A stretch of DNA of 64,000 bases from assembly GCF_026788005.1 (NCBI RefSeq), contig NZ_JABEPE010000007.1, positions 62,001 to 126,000 on the forward strand, in the 5' to 3' direction. Shown here piece after piece: positions 46,701-55,286 of the stretch. How positions within the stretch are numbered: position 1 is the stretch's first letter; every line of letters begins with the position of its first letter. Source of the stretch: Alteromonas sp. a30 (GTDB lineage Bacteria > Pseudomonadota > Gammaproteobacteria > Enterobacterales > Alteromonadaceae). The position numbers were made by a program, and so were the translations under genes. The notes under the pieces were generated by a model. It was not told the DNA's origin, did not search any database, and was given only the letters and a program-made list of their open reading frames with translations.

Positions 46701-48848
46701 GGAATGCACGAATATGACATGGGTTATGTCCATGTCATTGACATAGTTGATAACAAACTCTAAATCACGCTCAGTATCAGGTGGTAAAATCACCAAAGTC
46801 CCGCGTCCCATGAACCACGAAAACATTTCGTTAATGGACACATCGAACACGTAATTGGTTTTCAGTAAGTGCCTGTCACCTTGTTCCATAGGGAAACGGT
46901 ATTCAAGGTCGTGCAGAATATTCAATAACGCCAAATGACCAATTTCAACGCCCTTTGGACGACCTGTCGAGCCTGATGTGTAAAGGACAACTGCTACAGG
47001 GTTATCGTTAATCATTGGGGAGTCTTTACACAGTGCAGGATCATCCGATTCCATCATGTCCTGCACGTTTAGCATCGGCACATTATCGTTAACTATTTTG
47101 CTGAGCTTTTCGCGGAAATCTTCTTGCAGAACAACGGCTTTTACTTCGCTGTCGTCTAGAATCATGTGAAGACGTTCTGGCGGGAAGGTGGGATCCAATG
47201 GAATATAAGTGCCACCTGCTTTATGCACGCCTAGAATGGATGTCACCATACGGATGCCGCGTTGCATACATAAGGCAACGTTGTCGCCTGATTTGATGCC
47301 GCTTTGAATTAGCGTATTACTCACCACATTGACGAGTTCATGAACCTGCTGATAGGTGTAATAGTCATCGCCATCAATGATGGCAAGTGCATCAGGTTGC
47401 TCTTGCACCCGCTCAACAAAGACTTCTGGGAAAATTTTATAGTCACCAAAATCGCGCTCAACCAAACCATAACCGGGGAGGAGCAATTCTTTTTCATCTT
47501 CGTTAATCAGTTCCCACGAATTCACCGGTTGGTCGCCTTTGTACAGCATTTCTTCGATTAGCTGATATAAGGTGGTTTCCATGGCTTGAATTGTGAAGCT
47601 GTTAAACAAATTGGCATCGTAGTTGATGCGGAAACGCATATTTTTACTAGACGTATCTAACAGCAGCGCAAGATCGGCTTCTAATTCCCCAGTGCTAATC
47701 GGCAGTGAGGTCATGCTAAAGCCATCTTTATCGGGGTCGCCGAAGGTATAACTACTAAAAATAGTTGCACCAATAGTCACGTTAAGTTCTCGCCCTCGGG
47801 GCGCTTGGCCTTCTCGATATTGCTCAAGCACCGCGACGGCTGAAACGTCACCTTCATTGCGATGTGCAAGCAAGTCTTGGCGAAATTTTTGTAGCATGTC
47901 AATGCCGGTTAATTCATCGGTAATACTGACGGGTAAAGGAATGTGCTCAACAAAAAAGCCAGCAATGCGAGCGTCTTTTTTAGCGCGGATGTCTCGCAAA
48001 TAACCCAGCGCAAAATCGTTTGCTCTAAAACAACGATTGATCAGAATGCTGTATACCGCCGAGAAAAAACAAAATGGGGTGCTACGATGCTTTTTACTAA
48101 AGGATAAAATGTCTGCGGAGGTACGTGAATCCAATTCAAATTCAAGGCTGCCGATAGGGCTTTTATCGCTGGAACTACTGACGCCTTCTTGAGCATTTGC
48201 TTGGCTGGCAAGGTCAACGTGCAAACTAATACCGGTGAGTTTATCCTTCCAATATTGCATGGCTTCTGGTGCAAGGTTGTCATGACGTTGTACCGCTTCA
48301 AAATAAGTATCAACCGCAGTTGGGAGAGATTCAATTTCGGCGTTATTGATATGAATTTGGAAGTTTTCGTATAGACGTTGGGCGATGAGTCTTGCCGTTG
48401 TGCCATCGGCGACAATATGGTGAAACACAACTTGAATTACAATTTCACCGGGATTGCCTTCAATTAGGTTTATCCGCGAGGGTAATTCGGAATTGAAATC
48501 GAAAGGGAACCCGTTGAGTTTTTCTAACTGTTGTTCAATGGTGAGTTTTTTACTAAGAGGAAAAATGTTTACTGCGCCAGTCCATCGAGGCAAAACACGC
48601 TGCATCGGTGTGCCTTTATCAACATAAATTTCTGTGCGGAATGCGGGGAAAAAATTAAACATGTCGATAACTAATTCGCTAACAGTTTCCAGAGGAAGCT
48701 CGCTTTTTATACGAAATGCCGTACTTACGTTATAACTGCCGTTCTGCGGTGACTTTTGTTGGATCAGCCATAGTCCAAGCTGTCGCTTGTTGAGAGAGAT
48801 ACCGGATTGTGCTTCGTCTTCTGGTTTTGCCTTGATTGTTTCAGACAT
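40731..48848 (-). CDS. Single-gene hybrid NRPS-PKS: C-A-PCP-KS-(vestigial AT)-MT-ACP-ACP-TE
   Basis: 2705 residues. Condensation domain: HHIVADG at about 141. Adenylation domain: YTSGSTGRPKG at about 622 and LYGPTEA at about 766; specificity positions read by eye as D-V-N-I-T-T-L-I-Y, which I cannot assign. PCP: LGGHSL, Ser near 1030. Ketosynthase: TACSTSL (Cys about 1259), EAHGTAT (about 1395), NIGH (about 1436). The AT region (about 1615-1825) is short and lacks both GQG and the GHSxG nucleophile (GSGYG at about 1705), but keeps the post-AT linker ending KKQYW. Methyltransferase: LEIGGGSGYAT at about 2055. Tandem ACPs: Ser near 2299 and 2384. Thioesterase: GGHSFG at about 2527. An initiating C domain suggests an acyl-primed aminoacyl-ketide product. 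No phosphopantetheinyl transferase or trans-AT gene is nearby. Confidence 0.95.
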   Translation of the reverse strand: MSETIKAKPEDEAQSGISLNKRQLGLWLIQQKSPQNGSYNVSTAFRIKSELPLETVSELVIDMFNFFPAFRTEIYVDKGTPMQRVLPRWTGAVNIFPLSKKLTIEQQLEKLNGFPFDFNSELPSRINLIEGNPGEIVIQVVFHHIVADGTTARLIAQRLYENFQIHINNAEIESLPTAVDTYFEAVQRHDNLAPEAMQYWKDKLTGISLHVDLASQANAQEGVSSSSDKSPIGSLEFELDSRTSADILSFSKKHRSTPFCFFSAVYSILINRCFRANDFALGYLRDIRAKKDARIAGFFVEHIPLPVSITDELTGIDMLQKFRQDLLAHRNEGDVSAVAVLEQYREGQAPRGRELNVTIGATIFSSYTFGDPDKDGFSMTSLPISTGELEADLALLLDTSSKNMRFRINYDANLFNSFTIQAMETTLYQLIEEMLYKGDQPVNSWELINEDEKELLLPGYGLVERDFGDYKIFPEVFVERVQEQPDALAIIDGDDYYTYQQVHELVNVVSNTLIQSGIKSGDNVALCMQRGIRMVTSILGVHKAGGTYIPLDPTFPPERLHMILDDSEVKAVVLQEDFREKLSKIVNDNVPMLNVQDMMESDDPALCKDSPMINDNPVAVVLYTSGSTGRPKGVEIGHLALLNILHDLEYRFPMEQGDRHLLKTNYVFDVSINEMFSWFMGRGTLVILPPDTERDLEFVINYVNDMDITHVIFVHSMLTAIIDYLADKPRSVMFPKVKHLTSTGEKFTRTTFDRIKELGFNHLSIENLYGPTEAAIYCSHYPILEWTKNSRNVPIGRPIANIRNYIVDEQMKLLPPGFAGELCVAGAGLAFGYRNLPEKTAEAFVDNPFAIGKDTRLYRTGDSVRIMEDGNIEYFGRIDTQVKIRGLRIELGEIEERMRQHPIVSEAVAVVKQTNTGPAIVAYYSSDDGEQTRQVLTDYLNQYLAPYMIPQYFVYIEKMPTTATGKLDRKGLELMPLEEKQSDIEVDESDDAGGAPVNTVELENKLLQIWQEVLQKKSVGANDNFFELGGHSLLITKVTQKIEEKLGMGISVTDFFRFPNIRELTSFLASQHDVSDMPVQATQDTLRDKEEDIAVIGLACRYPGAKDADAFWDNLVNGVEGILEFTNEELSSSGELPTLYKHPNYVKRKGMISGAKEFDANFFNYSPREAEILDPQQRLFLEEAFHALEDGGYGDISQTQNVGVYGGSGFNYYTDNLNDYMRHNKSVTSYQVMVGNANDFLCTRVAYKLNLCGPAITMQTACSTSLVAIERACADLREGRCDMALAGGVSLISGVEISGYMYREGMILSPDGHCRTFDSQAKGTVPSQGVGLVLLKPLSQALKDGDHIRAIVKGAAINNDANAKVGYTAPGIDGQRDVIRTAQIRAGIDPASISYIEAHGTATPMGDPIEISALSMAFNESKEKIERASCAIGSVKSNIGHSDTAAGVAGLIKTVLCLEHGTLVPSLHYKQPNPNIDFGPFHVNTETREWTTKANTPRRAGVSAFGIGGTNAHIVLEQAPEKKEKPTKNKAKTPFVCLPLSGASNIALNSNVNQLNAFLDKGRCESLEGLAYTLQRGRHPHRHRKLALAPYLDNVSALTSSQLIMRTEKDARFNDGDSIAYVFAEEPSESHINTLQQLASEVPVYQAYVQKLVKSLKLKWQTQMANLMESAISDDIAQKACLSAIYSLALANLMRDFGLQPKAIVGSGYGQIIAAVFAGLIKPDVALSLFTDGEVTDTQIKANASAPIYFSALEMWHSGQVELDLNSLNVAAKVNIDQALVAEHLGADQTIQLFNPTVNTEAPVEDLYHLFADVWCMGAEVNWDVFYQNQHPQRVKAPLYAFDKKQYWVADPKLTGPDRQLWSALVNRTYSTLVENEGLVNNMAFIQKQATKHDAALVFMARALNRIAHSPVEFGQPYSVEQLNLNSVVEKYQPLVADWVDELNTYIDRVHSAELQKAIQSDEELESFIVQLRQLWDDEQAYISRIIDCGHLLSDILDGKVEAINVLSVEGEYFNAFGDEKLVENSPQIQYCNLAVSSMLDNLLRQLPKDVSLKVLEIGGGSGYATKEIMPKLTKTSCQYSFTDTNDILLERAGKRYAEYDYFTSSRLDIEFSPQAQGYPENNYDVVVVGNSLYNVRNIDEALAHVHSLLAPGGMLIMWEITSPQLEFAITESLMMNPIHDGLRSQANPFIGVDALQEKLYATGFEQVEPLTPAEHSAHSVLIAKAGEPQVKRAFSYSTGKDYRLQTNFVGCDITPLNSTQEESASSHLSVAEIIANLWCEHFNIEEVNPEDNFFDLGGESLMALGLIDDINEAFELTVAVNTLYEVPTLSALSEFVAGQLPETSHQIKQDKPKSTQDRVNQLWLEHLNLSELNPDDDFFDLGGDSLIALGMIEDINNIFSTDISANILYDNPTLSKLTELVQHNQQQKTTKSAAAKAPKAAQKPAKFTPLVQLQQGTNEDLPPIFFVHAAGGGLILFSRLVAALGKEYTVYGFESPPDLPQNSIEELADTYLNALMQKFPFKQSFIIGGHSFGPVVALEISRKLIEFGKTVESMILIDPPGPGKMPKHPENYTDILLHLNDDIVKLDKQYMLALPLEEQISYFHQLAGETLWKKHFSIITPAFVTTFKKQLDMLQNYTFAPLDCEGIYFTPSQSMPLLPKDMYTAWESILEGQLEVVEVEGNHISMIENPGAITIADRIKAKFS

Positions 48849-49705
48849 AACATGGTTCCTGTAAATTTTATTGAACTAACAGACTGAATACTTGGAATGA
48901 GTTCTCATTTTGATTTTGGGTACGAGTAATACGGAAGTTAAGAGGCTAGAGAAGAGGATATTCATTATATCCCTATTATGAAGAGCGAAAATAACGATAG
49001 TCTTAAAGTCAAATAACAATACTTTCATAACTCAAACTACACCTATTGAAGCATCCGTTGATTTTTGACTTGGAAAGTGAGCGCATCGCTCGCTCATGTG
49101 GACGCATTTAAACACTATCTTTATATGTTTAATTGTTACGAATTTTCGTATTTGTTAAACCTGTCATCTTAATTTTCATTGGGATAAATATATTACCCAG
49201 TATAATGTTGACATGTTCATGTGTTTAAATCGGTTTGTGGTCCCCACTTTTCCACAAATATCCAATCTCAATACCTAAGAAAAGGAGAATACTCACCTTT
49301 ATAGGGGAAAGCAAATAATTTACCAGTATGGTAGTTGTATTGGTTTCTCTCTAAAATTAGTATAAATAAACATGATTTCATTTTTTTGAAATAGGTCAAT
49401 GAAATTATTAGTAAAAATGTCACACAAAGGGTTTATGTTCAAGGAGGAAATGGAAATATGCGTAGATTTTATCTAAATCTTTAGGGCAGGCTTATTGGGA
49501 TAAAAATATAAAATGTATAAATTTTTTGTTTGTGAGGGTTAAGTTTTGGTTATTTTGTGAAAATAATGATTTATGAGTATGTTAAAAATTAAATAGGTAT
49601 GCACAAACTTGAACTATTATTATATCTTTATTTCATCATTGATTAAAATATAATCTTTTAGTTATGTAATATGCACTAAAATAATTAAAAACGATAAGGT
49701 TAAAA
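48849..49705. other. Long A+T-rich non-coding region upstream of the synthase
   Basis: 857 bp with no recognised gene, strikingly rich in A and T towards the AraC gene. It must hold the synthase promoter. No clear operator, repeat array or RNA gene was found. AGGA lies nine bases before the synthase ATG. The A+T content would suit silencing by nucleoid proteins such as H-NS; this is inference. Confidence 0.5.
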
Positions 49706-50743
49706 TTATGTATTCGGTTTTGCCTTAAAGGCCCCACGGTATTCACCTGGTGTCGACCCAGTCCAATTTTTAAAAGCCCGAATAAAAGCGCTCGGCTCGG
49801 AAAAACCTACACGATAAGCGATATTTTTTATTGGCATGTCTTCATGCGTTAAATGATAAATAGCTATGTCTCTTCGCACGTTTTCTTTAATCTCTGCGAA
49901 GGTTCCCCCCTCTTGTTTTAAGCGTCTACGCAAGGTTTGCGGACTTTTGTTGAGTTCTTCAGCGATCGTTTTTAGAGATAAGGAGGCAATGTTATCTTTG
50001 CTTTTCAACATACGTTTGATTTGTCCCGTTAAATTGGAATCAATAAATCGGCGGGTGAGTAAATCGGGCAATGTTGCAATGAAACCTTTTACATCCGTGA
50101 GTTTGCGTTCCAATGGAAGTAATAAAAAGTCTTTATTAAAGATAATGCAGTTATGCGATTGAGAAAAGAAGTGGGAGCACGGGAAGATACTGTCCATATC
50201 ACCTGCAAAAACCGGTTTTTGCATTTGTAAGGTTATTTGGTTAATCATCACCTGCTGATTGACTAACCAAGACATCCAGCGTACGAGAAACAGCATCATA
50301 ATAATAATAAAAAGATTAGGGTTTTGCGTTGCTGGCGCAGCGGCACTTAAATGGACTTTAAGTTGAGCTTCTTTGTCTGTTTCAATTAACTCAAACGTCA
50401 TGTCTTCATGAATGAGATGGAAGAATGCCGCGAGGCGCTTGATGGCTCCTTGCAACGAGCGAGTGCCCATTGCTGCGGTTAACCCTAAATCCATTGAACC
50501 TCGGGGTGTTGAACGGGTTAAAAACCCGAGCGTTTCATCGTTTAGCTGGTGAATGATCTGTAAGAAGACCTTCCCTAATTTATGGGAAGGTAAACGCGTG
50601 TTTTCGCGTTGAAAGAAGTCCGTAGGCTCCCCAACACTGGCTAAAAGCGCTGGCACCGAGTGGCCTTTTTGTTGATAACCTGCAAGTAGCAGCGCCAGTG
50701 CTTTGGGATGAATGGAGTGTTTCACTAATGGAAGTTGTGTCAT
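49706..50743 (-). CDS. AraC-family regulator with arabinose-binding-like N-terminal domain
   Basis: 345 residues. The N-terminal 200 residues match the OruR/ArgR-like ligand domain of this AraC subgroup (GYQQKGHSVPALLASVGEP; GSMDLGLTAAMGTRSLQGAI). The C-terminal double HTH (about 245-340) has LKTIAEELNKSPQTLRRRLKQEG and IAYRVGFSEPSAFIRAFKNWTG. The gene is divergent from the thiolase-fadB operon, and two direct repeats in the shared gap are suitable AraC sites, so it probably activates that operon in response to a fatty acid or related ligand. It could also influence the synthase gene behind it. Confidence 0.9.
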   Translation of the reverse strand: MTQLPLVKHSIHPKALALLLAGYQQKGHSVPALLASVGEPTDFFQRENTRLPSHKLGKVFLQIIHQLNDETLGFLTRSTPRGSMDLGLTAAMGTRSLQGAIKRLAAFFHLIHEDMTFELIETDKEAQLKVHLSAAAPATQNPNLFIIIMMLFLVRWMSWLVNQQVMINQITLQMQKPVFAGDMDSIFPCSHFFSQSHNCIIFNKDFLLLPLERKLTDVKGFIATLPDLLTRRFIDSNLTGQIKRMLKSKDNIASLSLKTIAEELNKSPQTLRRRLKQEGGTFAEIKENVRRDIAIYHLTHEDMPIKNIAYRVGFSEPSAFIRAFKNWTGSTPGEYRGAFKAKPNT

Positions 50744-50848
50744 CGATTTGTTATCGACCTTTTGCCAAGTTCATCTGTGGTTTGTTTGGCATTAACTCGG
50801 TAAACCTACAGAAATAATGATAACTAATGAAACCAGATTTAGGCGTCA

Positions 50849-50879
50849 TTGGTCAATGTGTTGACAGCTTTGGTCAATG
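50849..50879. promoter_or_regulatory. Direct repeats, probable AraC-type activator site
   Basis: TTGGTCAATG occurs at 50849-50858 and again at 50870-50879, 21 bp apart (two helical turns) in the same orientation, 63-93 bp before the thiolase start. This is the usual geometry of AraC/XylS binding sites. Confidence 0.6.
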
Positions 50880-50941
50880 CCTTAACACCTCGTTTGCATT
50901 AGCCTACCGCCATAACGCTTAAAATGAGAAAGAGATCTTAC

Positions 50942-52153
50942 ATGAAAAGCACCGCGTATATTTTTGATGCAGTCCGTACCCCTCGTAGCAAGGGGCGAAT
51001 GAAAGACGGTTCGTTAGCGGAGGTGAAACCGCTGGATTTAGGCGCAACTTTACTTAACACGCTTAAGCGTCGTCATGAGCTTGATACTGCCTATGTTGAT
51101 GATGTGTTGTTTGGATGTGTTACACCGATAGGTGAGCAAGGCAGTGATGTGGGTAAGGCGATTCCTATGCACGCAGGTTGGGATGAATCCGTTGCTGGTG
51201 TGCAATTGGATAGATTCTGTGGTTCAGGGTTAGAAGCAACCAATCTTGCGGCCCAAAAAGTGATGTCGGGTTGGTCCAATTTAGTGGTTGCAGGTGGTGT
51301 GGAATCCATGTCGCGTGTTCCAATGGGCAGTAATGGTGGTGCGCTATTTTTCGACCCTCAGTTCAAATTTGAACAGCTTTCTGTGCCACAAGGCATTGGT
51401 GCAGACTTAATCGCGACGCTTGATGGATATTCCCGAGAGGATGTGGACCAATACGCACTTGAGTCGCAACGTCGAGCTGCTTTTGCTCGTGATAGTGGCT
51501 ACTTCGATAAATCCGTTGTACCAGTAAAAGACCTCAATGGTATGACCATTTTAGAAAAAGATGATTTCATTAAACCGAATACCACGTTAGAGATTTTATC
51601 TGGGTTAAATCCTGTTTTCGCGGCAATGGGAGCAAGTGGCTTAGACGATATGGCAGTGGCTCGTTACCCGCAAATTGAAGGAGTAAATCATGTCCACACT
51701 GCGGGGAATTCATCAGGTATTGTAGATGGTGCCGCAGCCATATTAATTGGTAATGAGCAGGCAAAAAATGACCTCGGTTTAACTCCCCGTGCGCGGATTA
51801 TCGCGGGGGCGGTAACTGCCAATGACCCCGTTATTATGCTTACAGCCCCCGGTCCTGCCGCCCATAAATGCTTAAAAATTGCCGGTATGAATACTCGCGA
51901 CATCGATTTGTGGGAAATTAACGAAGCGTTTGCTTCCGTTGCTATGCGTTACATGCGTGATTTAAATATCGGGCACGATATCACCAATGTAAACGGCGGC
52001 GCTATTGCGATGGGGCATCCTCTAGGGGCAACGGGGGCTATGTTAGTCAGTGTCATGTTGGATGAGCTAGAAAGACGCGACTTAGAGCGGGGCATGGTAT
52101 CGCTGTGTATTGGCGGCGGCATGGGCATTTCCACTATTATTGAGCGCGTGTAA
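50942..52153 (+). CDS. Acetyl-CoA C-acyltransferase (3-ketoacyl-CoA thiolase)
   Basis: 403 residues from the ATG at 50942 (MKSTAYIFDAVRTPRSKG). The nucleophile is C93 in RFCGSGLEA. NGGAIAMGHPLGATGA and the final CIGGGMG supply the His and second Cys. It completes fatty-acid beta-oxidation by cleaving 3-ketoacyl-CoA. It is followed after 11 bp by a FadB/FadJ-like multifunctional protein, with which it should form a complex. It has its own divergent AraC regulator, so it is an accessory set, not necessarily the main fadBA operon. Confidence 0.9.
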   Translation: MKSTAYIFDAVRTPRSKGRMKDGSLAEVKPLDLGATLLNTLKRRHELDTAYVDDVLFGCVTPIGEQGSDVGKAIPMHAGWDESVAGVQLDRFCGSGLEATNLAAQKVMSGWSNLVVAGGVESMSRVPMGSNGGALFFDPQFKFEQLSVPQGIGADLIATLDGYSREDVDQYALESQRRAAFARDSGYFDKSVVPVKDLNGMTILEKDDFIKPNTTLEILSGLNPVFAAMGASGLDDMAVARYPQIEGVNHVHTAGNSSGIVDGAAAILIGNEQAKNDLGLTPRARIIAGAVTANDPVIMLTAPGPAAHKCLKIAGMNTRDIDLWEINEAFASVAMRYMRDLNIGHDITNVNGGAIAMGHPLGATGAMLVSVMLDELERRDLERGMVSLCIGGGMGISTIIERV

Positions 52154-52164
52154 GGAGTCGGCAA

Positions 52165-54354
52165 ATGGGACAATTTCATTATTCTAAAGACAATGCAGGT
52201 ATCGTTACCCTAAGCATGGATATGTCGGGGGCGGTTAACGCCATGAACGCCGAGTTTATTGTCTTGATGCAAGAGGCGTTGGGCAAGCTCCAAGCAGAAA
52301 CGGAGTTAACGGGAGTTGTAATTGCATCCGCTAAAACAACCTTTTTCGCAGGTGGAGACTTGCATTACATGTCGGGTATTAAGCAAGGGCAGGAAGCCGA
52401 AGCGTATACGTTTTTACAGAATATTAAACACCAGTTAAGACAACTTGAGCAGCTCTCTGTTCCCGTGGTTGCCGCCATTAACGGTGCTGCGTTAGGCGGT
52501 GGTTTTGAGTTGTGTTTAGCGTGCCATCATCGAATTGCCGCGCCCAATGCCGTGGTGGGGTTGCCTGAAGTGCAGCTTGGATTATTGCCCGGTGGCGGAG
52601 GGATTGTACGAAGTGTTAATTTGTTAGGTGTGCAAACTGCTCTGCCTCTGCTGTTAGAAGGCAAAAAGCAATCCGCTAAGTCGGCCCATAAGTTAGGTTT
52701 GATTGACGAGCTGATTGCTATTGAGGCAACGAAGCAGAATCAAGATGAAGTTAATCAGGCGTTAGTTGAGCAAGCTAAAGCATGGCTCAAAGAGAATGCA
52801 GATAAACCTCTAGCCGCGGTACAGCCGTGGGATTTAGACAAAAAACGTCATGGTCAGGTTCACCGCATTCCCGGTGGCGATATAAATCACCCAAAAAATG
52901 CCTTATTTATCACCGGCGCAAGTGCGCAAACCTTTCAAAAAACAAGAGGTTTACTGCCCGCACCTGAGCAAATTATCGATATGGTGGCAGAAGCTGCGCG
53001 TTTGCCATTTGACCGAGCACTTGTGGTGGAAAGCCGCAAACTTGCACATTTAATCACCACGCCGCAGGCCAAGAACATGATGCAGGCGTTCTTTTTCCAA
53101 ATGAATACGGTGAAGCAAGGAACAAGTCGTCCCGATATAGCAACGCGGTTTAATGTGAAAAAACTCGGTATTGTTGGGGCTGGGATGATGGGACAGGGCA
53201 TTGCCTATGCCGCAGCGAAGTCTGGCATACAATGTGTGTTAATGGATAATTCGTTGGAAAAAACCGAAGCCGGAAAAGCTTACAGTCAGCGAGCCATGCA
53301 AAAAGGCGTTGAGCGAGGCAAGGTCAGCGTTGAAGAAATGAGCGAATTGTTGGCGCGTATTACAACTACCGAAAACGCAGCGGATTTTGCGGATTGTGAT
53401 TTGGTTATTGAAGCGGTGTTTGAAGACAAAGCACTAAAGCAGCGCATCACACAACAAATTCAACCGAGACTTTCAAAAGAGGCGGTGTGGGGTAGTAACA
53501 CCTCGACGCTACCTATTGGTTTGTTGGCGCAAGCAAGCGACCGTCCTGAGAATTTTATCGGGATCCACTTTTTTTCACCTGCCGACAAAATGCCGCTGGT
53601 TGAACTGATTTGTAGCGACAATTCCAGCGATGAAACCTTGGCCAAAGCCTTCGATTTTGTACAACAGTTGGGGAAAACCCCCATCGTGGTAAAAGACAAA
53701 GTCGGTTTTTATACGTCACGCACATTTGAAGCTCAGCTAACCGAAGCCTCGCAGTTAATTGCCGAAGGGGTGCATCCAGTGAAAGTCGATAACTTAGGTG
53801 TCGCCATTGGTATGCCTGTTGGACCGTTAACCATGATGGATGAGGTGAGCCTGAAATTGTTGTCTCATATTCGAGATACTCAAATCTCGTTAGGCTTACG
53901 CCAAGCGGAAAATGAGGCAATGCCAGACGCATGGAAAGTGAATGCGTTTGTTAGCGAGCATCATGCTCGAGGAGGAAAACATTATGGTGGCGGTTTTTAC
54001 GACTATACCGACCAAGGAAAGCGTATTTGGCAAGGCGTTGTGCAGGAATATTATAATGCCAGCGTAGCGATACCCGATCAGGATATTAAGGACAGGTTGT
54101 TGTTCCGCAACGTGATTGAAGCCTTAAAATGTTTGCAAGAAGGTGTAGTGAGTAGTGTTGCAGATGCCAACATTGGCGCCATTCTAGGTATTGGCGCACC
54201 GGTATGGACAGGCGGTTATATTCAATTTGTGAACACTTATGGTTTAGGTCGTTTCATAGAGCGTTGTCAGCAATTGGCGCATGCTTATGGTAATCGTTTT
54301 CAGGTGCCAGACATCGTGCTCCAGTACCATCAGGAAGAGCGTGAATTTCTATAA
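52165..54354 (+). CDS. Multifunctional beta-oxidation protein (enoyl-CoA hydratase/3-hydroxyacyl-CoA dehydrogenase, FadB/FadJ-like)
   Basis: 729 residues. The N-terminal crotonase domain (about 1-200) has the oxyanion loop and both catalytic glutamates (GAALGGGFELCLACHHRIA; GLPEVQLGLLPGGGG). The NAD-binding dehydrogenase starts near 333 with GIVGAGMMGQGIAYAAA, with IEAVFEDKALKQ and IGIHFFSPADKMPLVE further on. C-terminal 3HCDH repeats follow. It hydrates enoyl-CoA and oxidises the 3-hydroxyacyl-CoA. It is operonic with the thiolase. Confidence 0.92.
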   Translation: MGQFHYSKDNAGIVTLSMDMSGAVNAMNAEFIVLMQEALGKLQAETELTGVVIASAKTTFFAGGDLHYMSGIKQGQEAEAYTFLQNIKHQLRQLEQLSVPVVAAINGAALGGGFELCLACHHRIAAPNAVVGLPEVQLGLLPGGGGIVRSVNLLGVQTALPLLLEGKKQSAKSAHKLGLIDELIAIEATKQNQDEVNQALVEQAKAWLKENADKPLAAVQPWDLDKKRHGQVHRIPGGDINHPKNALFITGASAQTFQKTRGLLPAPEQIIDMVAEAARLPFDRALVVESRKLAHLITTPQAKNMMQAFFFQMNTVKQGTSRPDIATRFNVKKLGIVGAGMMGQGIAYAAAKSGIQCVLMDNSLEKTEAGKAYSQRAMQKGVERGKVSVEEMSELLARITTTENAADFADCDLVIEAVFEDKALKQRITQQIQPRLSKEAVWGSNTSTLPIGLLAQASDRPENFIGIHFFSPADKMPLVELICSDNSSDETLAKAFDFVQQLGKTPIVVKDKVGFYTSRTFEAQLTEASQLIAEGVHPVKVDNLGVAIGMPVGPLTMMDEVSLKLLSHIRDTQISLGLRQAENEAMPDAWKVNAFVSEHHARGGKHYGGGFYDYTDQGKRIWQGVVQEYYNASVAIPDQDIKDRLLFRNVIEALKCLQEGVVSSVADANIGAILGIGAPVWTGGYIQFVNTYGLGRFIERCQQLAHAYGNRFQVPDIVLQYHQEEREFL

Positions 54355-54493
54355 GGTTCTAAAGCAGGCTCGTGGCCGCAGGAAAGCGGTTGCGGTGTCT
54401 TTAGGCATCATGCTCGGTGAGCAAGATTAGTGAGCTTTGGCGTGGTTAATTTCACGCTAAACGCTCGCTTGCTATCATGCGGTAAAGGTCTAA

Positions 54494-55204
54494 TTAGCTC
54501 GGTGGATCAAGCTGACCCGCAATGGAGGTATTTATTCTAAACCAACCAGCAATGGAGAACCTATCTCGTGTTGCAGGTAACACCTCGTGAGGAAAATCTT
54601 CACTGAGAAAAGCGACGATAGTGCCATGTAATGGTGTGACTTTAATGCCTTCTCTATCGTGCTCGTCACGGTACAACACTAATTCCCCACCCGCATTCTG
54701 TTGCCAATCAGGGTTTAAATAAGTCACCAAAGATAATACGCGGTTCGCTTCCCCTTTAAATGCATCGTAATGGCGCTTATAAAAATCACCCGGAGCATAA
54801 TGTGCAAAATGACTTTCGAAAGAGAACAAGCCCAAAAATAAGCGACGATTTAAAAACGATTGCAATGCTGAGGCCCATTTTAGCCATTCCTGCCCAGCTT
54901 CCGAGTCTCCAGTGATCCAACAAATTTCATCCGTACGGACAAAATCCGTTTTTAGATATTTATCACCACGGCCAATTCCAGCATTTTTAAACTGCGAATC
55001 ATCCATATCATATTGGTGTTGCAATAAGGCATTGGCGAGTGTTTCTGGCAGCGCATTTGGCTTAATACTGTAGCCTTGATTGCGAAGGTCATTAGCAATT
55101 TGGTTGAAAAGCGCGTCGTTGGTGGAGTCGTTCCCGTTAGAAGCGTTAACAAACGGAATAGCGTTCAAGCTCGGTATCCTGTAGGTAAAAAGAGAAGGCG
55201 ACAA
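54494..55204 (-). CDS. 2-oxoglutarate/Fe(II) oxygenase, prolyl 4-hydroxylase-like
   Basis: 236 residues if translation begins at the TTG at 55202-55204, which has GGGAG four bases upstream; a TTG at 55168-55170 with AGGA nine bases upstream is an alternative. No ATG starts the domain, so the true start is uncertain. The iron triad is clear: H145-Y-D147 and H206, with R215 to bind 2-oxoglutarate, in the contexts YKRHYDAF, FPHEVLP and RFSIAGW. These match the SM-20/prolyl-hydroxylase group. The substrate is unknown. It lies 83 bp after the TPR gene on the same strand and may be the end of that operon. Confidence 0.82.
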   Translation of the reverse strand: MSPSLFTYRIPSLNAIPFVNASNGNDSTNDALFNQIANDLRNQGYSIKPNALPETLANALLQHQYDMDDSQFKNAGIGRGDKYLKTDFVRTDEICWITGDSEAGQEWLKWASALQSFLNRRLFLGLFSFESHFAHYAPGDFYKRHYDAFKGEANRVLSLVTYLNPDWQQNAGGELVLYRDEHDREGIKVTPLHGTIVAFLSEDFPHEVLPATRDRFSIAGWFRINTSIAGQLDPPS

Positions 55205-55286
55205 TATACTCCCGAATGGGCATGTCGGCGAGTTATTTTGCAGGTTTCAGCCTTCTCTTTTTGTTCTTTTTATCACTTATATTTAT

